Origin: WTAW01 sp964406575
GTDB taxonomy: Bacteria > Acidobacteriota > Aminicenantia > Aminicenantales > Aminicenantaceae
Direction: 5' to 3'
DNA: 7,200 nt
Assembly: GCA_964406575.1 (NCBI GenBank)
Contig: CAYOSH010000077.1
Coordinates: 1-7,200 of the forward strand
Part shown: piece by piece, positions 1-6,148 of the stretch
How positions within the stretch are numbered: position 1 is the stretch's first letter
Layout of the letters: each line of letters starts with the position of its first letter
The notes under the pieces: model-generated
Databases searched by the model: none
Seen by the model: only the letters and a program-made list of their open reading frames with translations
What the model was told of the DNA's origin: nothing
Position numbers and translations under genes: made by a program

Positions 1-9
1 CCATTTCCA

Positions 10-31
10 TCCACGGACTCACGTCCGTGGA
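10..31. repeat. Perfect GC-rich inverted repeat (hairpin)
   Basis: CCACGGAC (11-18) and GTCCGTGG (23-30) are exact reverse complements around a TCAC loop, and T10/A31 adds a ninth pair. The stem is strong, but neither strand has a T-run after it: the plus strand continues AATTTAAAC and the minus strand ATGGAAATGG. A textbook rho-independent terminator is therefore not supported. It lies about 55 bases beyond the stop of the small minus-strand ORF at 86-187, so it could be a 3' stem that stabilises or ends that transcript, or a copy of an extragenic palindrome family. No second copy is visible in this window. Confidence 0.6.
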
Positions 32-85
32 ATTTAAACAGGTAGTATTAAAAAGGTTGGCAGGATGGAAAAAATTTAGGCCGGA

Positions 86-187
86 TCATTCATGACTCGA
101 GAGGCAGGTCAGATCGGGGGCTCCAGCGGCAAGCAGAAATAGGGTTAAAACGACGGCTGCAATTTCCGCGTATTTCTTTCGTGACAT
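86..187 (-). CDS. Small ORF, 33 aa, signal-peptide-like or single-pass membrane peptide
   Basis: No family is recognised. The frame starts with ATG at 187-185 and stops with TGA at 88-86. It is preceded by AAGGAG (199-194) with a six-base spacer, as good a ribosome binding site as any in the window. The product begins MSRKKY, followed by a hydrophobic stretch at about residues 8-22 (IAAVVLTLFLLAAGA), then a short tail with one Cys (APDLTCLSSHE). The basic start, hydrophobic core and small-residue AAGA end look like a Sec signal peptide or a one-helix membrane protein. The gene could encode a genuine small envelope peptide, or be the 5' remnant of a longer exported protein. The other two minus-strand frames also close within about 20 bases, so a single simple frameshift does not obviously rescue a longer ORF inside the window. 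It is transcribed divergently from the cyclase gene. Confidence 0.42.
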   Translation of the reverse strand: MSRKKYAEIAAVVLTLFLLAAGAPDLTCLSSHE

Positions 188-193
188 TGTTCT

Positions 194-199
194 CTCCTT
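194..199 (-). promoter_or_regulatory. Strong ribosome binding site for the small ORF
   Basis: On the minus strand AAGGAG stands six bases before the ATG at 187. This site is the main reason for taking the 33-codon ORF seriously, because Shine-Dalgarno matches of this quality and spacing are uncommon by chance. Confidence 0.5.
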
Positions 200-281
200 G
201 TCCAGATTTCACTCCTTTGACAATCGGGAGGAAAAATTGTTGCACAAGAGGATTTCGTCTCATATCCACTGAGTTATTGAC

Positions 282-310
282 CTCATATCATAGCTAAGAA
301 TTGCGGTCAA
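282..310 (-). promoter_or_regulatory. Candidate sigma70-type promoter for the small ORF
   Basis: Read on the minus strand, TTGACC (310-305, five of six matches to the -35 consensus) is followed after 17 bases by TATGAG (287-282, four of six matches to the -10). Transcription would start near 275 and leave a leader of roughly 88 bases before the ATG at 187. The TTGACC is also one arm of a dyad with TTGACC at 277-282 on the plus strand. The assignment rests only on consensus match. Confidence 0.3.
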
Positions 311-331
311 ACGAGGACTGTGATATATATT
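301..331 (+). promoter_or_regulatory. Weak candidate promoter for the cyclase-M28 pair
   Basis: TTGCGG (301-306) is followed after 17 bases by TATATA (324-329), or after 19 bases by TATATT (326-331). If this is the promoter, transcription begins near 337, downstream of the GTG at 320. Translation would then have to start at a later codon, most plausibly the ATG at 392. The -35 is poor, so this is only a candidate. Confidence 0.25.
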
Positions 332-1411
332 CTGAGAATGTCGGGTTTGGTTGTGGTTCTCCCACAACTTATTGAAAAGATTCAGGATAAAATGGCGATG
401 CAAAAAAAAGATGGACAAACAAAAAAATCCAGCAGGACATTATTTGACAGCAACTCTCAATTCCAGAGGCGCGGCAAGAAGAAAATCCAGGGCAGGGAAA
501 GGAGATACGAGGCGCTCCTGGAGCATCTTCCTGTCGGAATCTACAGGACAACTCCCGACGGCAGGATTATAGAAGCAAACCAAACATTGGTGGAGATGCT
601 CGGGTACCATAACGAAGAGGACCTCAAAGACATCAATGCCAAAAGCCTCTACATCAAACAGAAAGATCGCATAAAATATCTAGAAAAATTGGAATCCGAC
701 AGCAGCCAAGTTGGGGAGTTCGAACTCAAACGCAAAGATCGCCGGACAATTTGGGGGAGGGACTACTCCCGCGCAGTCATGGGTCCGACCGGAACGATTG
801 AATACTACGACGGAATCCTTGTGGATATCACAAGCCAGAAGATCGCCGAGGAAAAGCTGAGACACGTGCTCAAAGAACTCGAGCATTCTAATGAAGAGAG
901 GCAGACGATGATCACCAAGTTGCAAACTCTGTCTTTGAAGGACTATGTGACCGGCCTCTACAACCGACGCGGTTTTTTCACCATTGCCGGAGAATACTTA
1001 CAGCTCGCCGATAGAAGAAAAACACAGATGTTCCTTCTCTTCATGGACCTGGATAACCTGAAACGAATCAACGATACCTTGGGTCATCATAAAGGGGACG
1101 AGGCGCTTGTTAATGTCGCCAGGATATTGAACAAAACGTTCCGTAAATCGGATGTCAAGGGACGAATGGGCGGGGATGAGTTCGCTATCTTTCCGATCGA
1201 CAGCACACACATTGGAACCAAATCAGCGGAATCCCGCTTGCGTAAGAACATCGAGGCGTTTAACTCCGATATAAGAAGCCCTCTTGTTCTTTCAGTCAGC
1301 ATGGGGATCGCCAGTTATGACCCCGAATATCCCTCTTCCGTCGATGAACTCCTGGTGAGAGCGGACAAGCTGATGTACGAGGAAAAACGCCTTAAACAAA
1401 ATAAGACCTAA
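320..1411 (+). CDS. PAS-GGDEF diguanylate cyclase
   Basis: The product makes the second messenger c-di-GMP from two GTP in the cytoplasm. Numbered from GTG 320, a basic polar leader (about 25-60) is followed by a PAS sensor domain (about 61-172, with LPVGIYRTTPDGRIIEAN and the closing GILVDITSQK). A short predicted coiled coil (about 172-203) leads to a GGDEF domain (about 205-360). The active-site motif GGDEF is intact at 284-288. D243 in the MDLDNLKRIND stretch and N251/D252 fit the metal and guanine positions. RKSD (275-278) sits five residues before GGDEF, as a product-inhibition I-site should. No membrane segment or EAL domain is present. The start is uncertain: GTG 320 has a modest GAGG nearby, while ATG 392 has AGGA (384-387) four bases upstream and still keeps the whole PAS domain. 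The M28 peptidase gene follows after 23 bases, suggesting cotranscription. The PAS ligand cannot be read from sequence. Confidence 0.93.
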   Translation: MIYILRMSGLVVVLPQLIEKIQDKMAMQKKDGQTKKSSRTLFDSNSQFQRRGKKKIQGRERRYEALLEHLPVGIYRTTPDGRIIEANQTLVEMLGYHNEEDLKDINAKSLYIKQKDRIKYLEKLESDSSQVGEFELKRKDRRTIWGRDYSRAVMGPTGTIEYYDGILVDITSQKIAEEKLRHVLKELEHSNEERQTMITKLQTLSLKDYVTGLYNRRGFFTIAGEYLQLADRRKTQMFLLFMDLDNLKRINDTLGHHKGDEALVNVARILNKTFRKSDVKGRMGGDEFAIFPIDSTHIGTKSAESRLRKNIEAFNSDIRSPLVLSVSMGIASYDPEYPSSVDELLVRADKLMYEEKRLKQNKT

Positions 1412-1420
1412 AAAAAATTT

Positions 1421-1430
1421 AAGGAGGAAG
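1421..1430 (+). promoter_or_regulatory. Strong ribosome binding site of the M28 peptidase gene
   Basis: AAGGAGGAAG lies just before the ATG at 1435, with GGAGG about seven bases from it. It falls in the 23-base gap after the cyclase stop, which leaves no room for a separate promoter. It therefore supports translation of the peptidase from a shared transcript. Confidence 0.7.
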
Positions 1431-1434
1431 ACAA

Positions 1435-3093
1435 ATGATAAAAAAATTTGTGTTACTCGGTTTTCTGATAGCTCTTATTTATATATCGTTTGCATGCGCC
1501 AAAAAAACGCAAAATCTCGAGACAGCCCTCAATTCCATCTCTGCAGAATCTCTAGCCAAAGACACACAGATCCTCTCTTCGGACGAATTCGAGGGCCGAG
1601 CGCCAGCTTCGAAGGGTGAAGAATTGACCGTCAACTTTATGAAAGAGGAATTTCAGAAACTGGGACTCAAACCCGGAAACGGCGACAGCTTCTTCCAGGA
1701 TGTACCGATGGTGGAGATAAACTCCATCCCTGAAGGAAACCTCATCATCAAGGGAAAAACGAGGACGCAAGAGTTCTCTTTCGGTGATGAATTCACGTCA
1801 GTGACCCTGCGGACTGTGGATGAAGTGTCTCTGGACAATACGGCAATTGTTTTTGTCGGTTACGGGATCGTTGCCCCAGAGTATGATTGGAACGATTATG
1901 AAGGGATTGATGTTCGCGGGAAAACAGTCGTGATGCTGGTGAACGACCCAGGATTTGCCACGGAAAACCCGGAACTTTTTACTGGAAAGGCTATGACCTA
2001 CTACGGACGCTGGACGTACAAATACGAAGAGGCCGCACGCCAAGGCGCAGCCGGCGCCTTCATCATCCATGAAACAGAGCCAGCCGCGTATGGCTGGGGG
2101 GTCGTTAAAAACGGATGGACCGGGCCGCAGTTTATCCTTCCCAGCGAGGATAAGAACATGTCCCGCTGCGCTGTGGAGGGATGGTTGACGCTGGATGTGT
2201 CAAAAAAAACCTTGCAGGAAGCCGGTCAAGATTTTGAAGAACTAAAAGCCAAGGCCCTAGAACGAGGTTTTCAAGCCGTCCCCTTAGATTTAACGGCGTC
2301 CTTGGTCTTGAACAACAGCATCAAAGAATCCGTGTCCCGAAACGTCATCGCCGTTATTCCGGGATCTGAGCGGGCAGACGAGTACATCATTTACACGGCC
2401 CATTGGGACCATTTCGGTAGAGATCCGAATCTTGAGGGAGATCAGATTTTTAATGGCGCCCTCGATAATGCTACAGGGACATCGGGTTTGATCGAGCTGG
2501 CGAAGGCCTTCAAAAATCTGGGATCTCCGACCAAACGATCCATTGCCCTTCTTGCTGTTACGGGAGAGGAGCAAGGTTTACTGGGATCCCTTTATTACGC
2601 CACTCATCCCATTTATCCCATAAAAAAAACAGTCGCGGCCATCAACATGGATGCACTTAACATCTACGGCCCCATGAAGGACATCACAATCGTGGGATAC
2701 GGAAAATCCGAGCTGGACGATTACGTCAAAGAGGCAGCAGCCGAGCAGGGCCGGGTTGTCAAGCCGAATCCCACACCGGAGAGAGGATCGTTCTATCGTT
2801 CCGACCATTTCAGCTTTGCCAAACAGGGAATACCGTCTCTCTACACGGGAACGGGAAATGACCATGTCGAACACGGAGAGGAATGGACACGTGCCCTCAA
2901 GGATAAATACATCTCCGAAAACTACCACAAGCCTTCTGATGAATTCGATCCCAACTGGGACCTCAGAGGAGCCGTCGATGATTTGCGGCTGTTGTTCAAG
3001 GTGGGTTATAAACTGAGCATGGAGTCCACCTTCCCGAACTGGAGAGAAGGCACCGAATTCAAAGCCAAACGTGACGCGGATATGTCGAAATGA
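1435..3093 (+). CDS. Exported M28-family zinc metallopeptidase with PA-like insert
   Basis: This is a two-zinc aminopeptidase-type enzyme expected to remove N-terminal residues from peptides outside the cytoplasm. The 552-residue length suits PA-containing M28 proteins. Residues 1-20 are a signal peptide (MIKKFVLLGFLIALIYISFA), and Cys21 follows in an imperfect lipobox (SFAC), so it may be a lipoprotein. A PA-like segment spans about 90-240 (FVGYGIVAPEYDWNDYEGID, RGKTVVMLVNDPG). The catalytic domain (about 300-525) shows the expected ligand series: H323 and D325 in YTAHWDHFG, bridging D344 in NGALDNATGTSG, catalytic E378 with ligand E379 in VTGEEQG, D406 in INMDALN, and H458 in RSDHFSFAKQGIP. 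All are intact, so the enzyme should be active. The C-terminal stretch YHKPSDEFDPNWDL is typical of the family. Substrate preference is not readable. It probably shares a transcript with the upstream diguanylate cyclase and ends 113 bases from a convergent gene. Confidence 0.92.
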   Translation: MIKKFVLLGFLIALIYISFACAKKTQNLETALNSISAESLAKDTQILSSDEFEGRAPASKGEELTVNFMKEEFQKLGLKPGNGDSFFQDVPMVEINSIPEGNLIIKGKTRTQEFSFGDEFTSVTLRTVDEVSLDNTAIVFVGYGIVAPEYDWNDYEGIDVRGKTVVMLVNDPGFATENPELFTGKAMTYYGRWTYKYEEAARQGAAGAFIIHETEPAAYGWGVVKNGWTGPQFILPSEDKNMSRCAVEGWLTLDVSKKTLQEAGQDFEELKAKALERGFQAVPLDLTASLVLNNSIKESVSRNVIAVIPGSERADEYIIYTAHWDHFGRDPNLEGDQIFNGALDNATGTSGLIELAKAFKNLGSPTKRSIALLAVTGEEQGLLGSLYYATHPIYPIKKTVAAINMDALNIYGPMKDITIVGYGKSELDDYVKEAAAEQGRVVKPNPTPERGSFYRSDHFSFAKQGIPSLYTGTGNDHVEHGEEWTRALKDKYISENYHKPSDEFDPNWDLRGAVDDLRLLFKVGYKLSMESTFPNWREGTEFKAKRDADMSK

Positions 3094-3206
3094 AAATCCT
3101 CTTACGATAGCCTTCATGAGGGACCATTAATAGATTATACCTCAAGATCAAAATCGTCCCATGGATCTGAAAGGATCGAACAGAGTTTTGTCCAAGGGGG
3201 ACAGGA
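3094..3206. other. Convergent intergenic gap without a canonical terminator
   Basis: The gap lies between two convergent stop codons. It contains a short hairpin, TGTCC (3189-3193) with GGACA (3199-3203), directly next to the palindrome GGACTAGTCC (3204-3213) that spans the TAG stop of the minus-strand gene. Neither strand has a clear T-run after a stable stem, so termination here may be inefficient or rho-dependent. A weak dyad AGATC...GATCT is also present. No gene is seen. Confidence 0.45.
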
Positions 3207-4535
3207 CTAGTCCATAGAGTTCTTGTCGATTTTGAGAATTGTGTGCAAGAGGACATTCACGCCATTTTTTATATCTTCAGGTCGGGAATATTCCTTCGGG
3301 GAATGACTGATCCCGCCAATACTGGGAATGAAGACCATCCCTGTGGGTGCGATCTTAGCCATATCTTGGGCATCGTGCCCGGCTCCGCTGGGCATAAAAA
3401 GTGTGGAGAGCCCGAGCCCCTTTGCTGATTCATCGATATATTTGCGTATTTGCGGGTCTGTAGGTGCCGGTATGGCCATGGCATCGATGGGAGAAAAGGA
3501 GATCCTGGTGCCTGTTTGACGGGCGATAGCCTGAGCTTCTGTTTCGATCTTCTCATAAAGAGATTGGATCTTTTCTCCAGAGAGGTCACGCAATTCCAGG
3601 CTCATGACCACTTTTCCGGGAATCACATTCGGTGCACCCGGCTCAGCTTTGATCCGCCCCACAGTGCCGACCTGGCGACCGGGGACACTCGTGACAACCC
3701 GGTTGACAGCGATGACAAGATGTGAGGCTGCCAGCAGAGCATCCTGGCGCATATCCATCGGTGTTGTGCCCGCATGATTGGAAAAGCCTTCGATGATGAC
3801 ATCCCACCAGCTGATGCCGACAATCCCCTCCACTATTCCGATATCGATGCCTTTTGTTTCGAGGATCTTACCCTGTTCGATATGGATCTCAAGAAAGGCC
3901 TTGATATCGCCCTCTTTTCGAGTGACATTGTCCAGCATTTCTGGATCGCCCCCAAGATCGATAATACCTTGACGCACTGTTTTTCCACTGTGACTGACAA
4001 CCTCAAGAGCTTCTGGTGCGAGAATCCCCGTCAGAGCGCGGCTTCCCACCAGGCCCCCTTCTTCATCCGTAAAAACCACGACCTCCAGGGGATGCCTGGT
4101 CTGAATGTTATTTTCCTCCAGAACTTGAGCGCATTCGATGGCACCGAGAACACCCAATGCCCCGTCATACTTTCCCCCATCGGGCACAGTGTCAGAATGA
4201 GAACCGAACATGATGGGAGGAAGGTCGGATTTACGTCCGATCCGGCGACCGATGATGTTTCCCGCCTCATCGATATGGACGTCCAAACCGGCCTCCTCCA
4301 TCAGGGAGACGAGGTACTCCCGTCCTTGAATGTCGGCATCACTGAAGGCCACACGGTCGAGTCCTCCATGCGCATTCATCCCGAATTTTGCAAGCACCGC
4401 GATGCGTTCTTCTAATCTTTGGGCATTGACTCTGAGATCTTGCATTTGACCTTCCGATGAGGACGCGAATACAGCACACCCCTGGAAAAGAACAAAAAGA
4501 AACACAGGCGCGAAAAGATAAGTTCCCTTGGTCAT
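3207..4535 (-). CDS. Exported M20-family Zn amidohydrolase (N-carbamoyl-L-amino-acid hydrolase / allantoate amidohydrolase type)
   Basis: Enzymes of this branch hydrolyse N-carbamoyl amino acids, beta-ureidopropionate or allantoate, using two metal ions. The family signatures are complete: GSHSDTVPDGGKYDGALGVL (H113, bridging D124), FTDEEGG (E158/E159), EIHIEQG (H218), NHAGTTPMDMRQDA (H254), GAPNVIPG (N303), GAGHDAQDMA (H387) and GGISHSPKEYS (H411). About 25 extra residues at the N terminus form a hydrophobic signal sequence (YLFAPVFLFVLFQGC). Cleavage could follow A24 (VFA), or Cys20 (FQGC) could be a non-standard lipobox. That is odd, because characterised members are cytosolic. The start at 4535 is backed by GGAGGG (4547-4542). 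A good promoter lies at 4591-4619, so the gene can be expressed apart from the S41 gene 162 bases upstream. The exact substrate cannot be decided; a peptidase-like M20 activity is less likely given HIEQG and SHSPKE. Confidence 0.88.
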   Translation of the reverse strand: MTKGTYLFAPVFLFVLFQGCAVFASSSEGQMQDLRVNAQRLEERIAVLAKFGMNAHGGLDRVAFSDADIQGREYLVSLMEEAGLDVHIDEAGNIIGRRIGRKSDLPPIMFGSHSDTVPDGGKYDGALGVLGAIECAQVLEENNIQTRHPLEVVVFTDEEGGLVGSRALTGILAPEALEVVSHSGKTVRQGIIDLGGDPEMLDNVTRKEGDIKAFLEIHIEQGKILETKGIDIGIVEGIVGISWWDVIIEGFSNHAGTTPMDMRQDALLAASHLVIAVNRVVTSVPGRQVGTVGRIKAEPGAPNVIPGKVVMSLELRDLSGEKIQSLYEKIETEAQAIARQTGTRISFSPIDAMAIPAPTDPQIRKYIDESAKGLGLSTLFMPSGAGHDAQDMAKIAPTGMVFIPSIGGISHSPKEYSRPEDIKNGVNVLLHTILKIDKNSMD

Positions 4536-4541
4536 CCTTCT

Positions 4542-4547
4542 CCCTCC
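4542..4547 (-). promoter_or_regulatory. Ribosome binding site of the M20 amidohydrolase gene
   Basis: GGAGGG on the minus strand stands six bases before the ATG at 4535. It fixes the start codon upstream of the hydrophobic segment, so the signal sequence is probably really translated rather than an artefact of a long ORF call. Confidence 0.65.
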
Positions 4548-4590
4548 AAATCCTATCCCAAATTAAGAAAAATTATCCTCATGGATGTGT

Positions 4591-4619
4591 AGCATATATC
4601 AATCCATAGAGAGAGTCAA
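4591..4619 (-). promoter_or_regulatory. sigma70-type promoter of the M20 amidohydrolase gene
   Basis: On the minus strand TTGACT (4619-4614, five of six -35 matches) is followed by exactly 17 bases and then TATGCT (4596-4591, four of six -10 matches). Transcription would start near 4584, about 50 bases before the ATG at 4535. This is the best promoter match in the window. Confidence 0.55.
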
Positions 4620-4682
4620 AAAGGCCTCAGCAGATGTGGCATCCCCAAAAACGTGATATGTTCGATACAGATAGCGGAATCA

Positions 4683-4702
4683 AGTGATCAGATCTGATCA
4701 CT
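4683..4702. repeat. Perfect 20-base palindrome across the S41 stop codon
   Basis: AGTGATCAGATCTGATCACT is its own reverse complement. It includes the TGA stop (4700-4698) of the S41 peptidase gene and three GATC sites at five-base steps (4686, 4691, 4696). As RNA from the minus strand it gives an eight-pair stem with a GATC loop, followed by TTGATT, which is only a poor U-tract. It may act as a weak terminator or mRNA 3' stem, a protein-binding dyad upstream of the M20 gene, or a methylation-sensitive site if the host has Dam. Confidence 0.6.
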
Positions 4703-6068
4703 CATCTTTGACTCTGTTCACAAGCTCTTTCCCACCGTCGGAAAAATGGACGATGATCACAAAACCCTCTTTGCTTTGATCCTCTTTGAATTCCACGCGG
4801 ATGCCGGATTCGCCTTCCAGTAAAAAATAGGTCTCTGTTAAAGGCAGCATTTTCATTTTCCTCGGTCCTATATCCAAGTACAGCTGGTCATTCTCTAATA
4901 TCACATCCCCGCGTGTGTATTTTCCGATATATCTCTTCAAGATTGATGGTTCGATCTTGACTGGATTGGCCAGGGCTTTCAACTCTTCCAGACCCCAGCT
5001 CAAAGCATTTTTTTTGGCTTCATCTTCGGTGTTTTCGATCAATTTTTCGAGAGCCATTGTATGCGCTTTCTCCAGGGCCTTCTCTTGCGGCACAGAGACA
5101 TGAGGCTCAATGCCCGTGCCTTCCCAATTTGTTTTGGAGATGGGATTGATGGCCCGTCCTGTCGGAACCCAGACTAAAAAGTCATGAGTAGCGATCTGGA
5201 GTCCTCCAGGATGTGCGCCACCTCCAGTGGTCTCCCCGATGATGGTGGCCCTCCTTAGGTTTTTCATATTATAGGTAAACTCCTCAGCGCCAGAGAAAGT
5301 CCTCCGGCTTGTTAAGATGTAAAGGGCGGTCTCATACATGGTGCGGCCTGGAACATAGGGGAGCGTCCAAAACTGCTGCAGGGAGTCCTCGCCTCGATTC
5401 TCGAAGCTGTTCAGATGCGTATAGTCTTCCAAAAAATAGCTGCTTAAGAGTTGAATCATGGCCGGATCCCCCCCTCCATTCTTTCGGAGATCTATGATAA
5501 TGCTGCTAGCGTTTGCTAAAAAATTCATGGCTGCCACAGCGGTTTCCCCGGATGGCCTGACACCTGAAAAATAGCGCAAGTCTAAATATCCAATGTTCCC
5601 ATCCAGGAGCTCTATTTTCTGGAAGCCAAAATTTTCCTGGCGCTCTTCTTCAATAACCCTTTCACGCTCCTTTTTGCGTTCTTCCTCGCTCTCCCCCTCC
5701 CTGATCTTGATCCGCCGAACCATTTCTGGGTCATGAACCACCCGGATATGCCTGTCTTTGCTCACACTTCGCAAATCCTCAGTCAACACGCGGGCAAAGT
5801 CATCCACACTGTCGATACTGTCATACATCCCATCTTTGAGTTTTGTTTTAAGAAGCGCTTGCATTTTTTCGGCGGTCTCGAGAAAAATGTATTTATCCAC
5901 AAGAAGTTGGCTGACACTTTGGACTATTTCATTTTTTTTGTCCGCATCAAGGGATACATTTTTGGCGTCAGATCCTTCCTGGCAAAGAGACGGAATCCAT
6001 AGAAAAACGAATAAAATCACACTCAAAAGCATGAATTCGTTCAGATGTTTTCGTGTTTTTCCGATCAT
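4698..6068 (-). CDS. Exported S41-family serine peptidase (IRBP/tricorn-like, no PDZ)
   Basis: A 456-residue serine peptidase of the C-terminal-processing/tricorn superfamily, likely acting in the periplasm or at the surface. Residues 1 to about 30 are a signal sequence (EFMLLSVILFVFLWIPSLCQ). A helical N-terminal module (about 40-115) carries H107 in KDRHIRVVHDP, matching the DxHL motif of IRBP-like S41 proteins. The core (about 150-345) has GNIGYLDLRYFSG, IIIDLRKNGGGDP and TSRRTFSGAEEF with probable nucleophile S259. IGETTGGGAHPGG (E279) and WEGTGIEPHVSVP follow. No PDZ domain separates the modules; in its place is a very charged segment (about 122-146, EGESEEERKKERERVIEEER). The C-terminal part (about 373-456) looks like a small beta domain of the DUF3471-like accessory type (RYIGKYTRGDVILENDQLYL), a tentative match. 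Start at 6068 is supported by AGGAGG (6080-6075). It follows the MarR-GNAT gene by 80 bases on the same strand. Substrate is unknown. Confidence 0.9.
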   Translation of the reverse strand: MIGKTRKHLNEFMLLSVILFVFLWIPSLCQEGSDAKNVSLDADKKNEIVQSVSQLLVDKYIFLETAEKMQALLKTKLKDGMYDSIDSVDDFARVLTEDLRSVSKDRHIRVVHDPEMVRRIKIREGESEEERKKERERVIEEERQENFGFQKIELLDGNIGYLDLRYFSGVRPSGETAVAAMNFLANASSIIIDLRKNGGGDPAMIQLLSSYFLEDYTHLNSFENRGEDSLQQFWTLPYVPGRTMYETALYILTSRRTFSGAEEFTYNMKNLRRATIIGETTGGGAHPGGLQIATHDFLVWVPTGRAINPISKTNWEGTGIEPHVSVPQEKALEKAHTMALEKLIENTEDEAKKNALSWGLEELKALANPVKIEPSILKRYIGKYTRGDVILENDQLYLDIGPRKMKMLPLTETYFLLEGESGIRVEFKEDQSKEGFVIIVHFSDGGKELVNRVKDE

Positions 6069-6074
6069 TCATAA

Positions 6075-6080
6075 CCTCCT
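6075..6080 (-). promoter_or_regulatory. Ribosome binding site of the S41 peptidase gene
   Basis: AGGAGG on the minus strand lies six bases before the ATG at 6068, an ideal spacing that settles the start codon. Confidence 0.65.
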
Positions 6081-6096
6081 GCTTTTGTGTTATATA

Positions 6097-6119
6097 ATGT
6101 AATACGTATCTCCTTACAT
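6097..6119. promoter_or_regulatory. Candidate operator upstream of the S41 gene
   Basis: ATGTAA (6097-6102) and TTACAT (6114-6119) form an inverted repeat with an 11-base spacer that contains the palindrome ATACGTAT (6102-6109). It sits about 30-50 bases before the S41 start. The same words GTAATA and TTACAT recur upstream of the MarR-GNAT gene at 7157-7170. A MarR-type dimer would be expected to bind such a dyad, but the assignment is inferred only from symmetry and position. The region is AT-rich, so a chance match is possible. No convincing -35/-10 pair was found for the S41 gene. Confidence 0.35.
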
Positions 6120-6126
6120 ATTCGTT

Positions 6127-6148
6127 TCAAAAAAAACAAAACCGTTTT
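6127..6148 (-). terminator. Weak T-rich stop region after the MarR-GNAT gene
   Basis: Immediately after the TGA at 6149 the minus strand reads AAAACGGTTTTG and then a run of eight T. The possible AAAAC/GTTTT stem is too small to be stable, so this is at most a weak terminator. Read-through into the S41 gene 80 bases on is likely. Confidence 0.22.

Noticed and set aside
238..273. Short plus-strand TTG frame after GGGAGG
   Set aside because: Despite the purine-rich site it closes after 11 codons, too short to support.
188..319. Riboswitch (for example a c-di-GMP type) before the cyclase gene
   Set aside because: Only a long-range six-base dyad is visible; no conserved aptamer pattern or expression-platform terminator was found.
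2578..3117. 179-codon open frame antisense to the M28 peptidase
   Set aside because: It overlaps the conserved catalytic end of a clearly real gene, has no recognisable domain and has low-complexity composition typical of a shadow frame.
3059..3256. 65-codon minus-strand frame covering the convergent gap
   Set aside because: It overlaps the ends of two real genes, has no ribosome binding site that I can see and no recognisable sequence.
3774..4415. 213-codon plus-strand frame opposite the M20 amidohydrolase
   Set aside because: It lies wholly opposite a gene with complete family motifs and shows no domain, so it is a codon-bias shadow.
4620..4650. Intrinsic terminator after the S41 gene at GAGGCCTTTTT (minus strand)
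   Set aside because: A short T-run exists, but no stable stem can be formed by the bases just before it.
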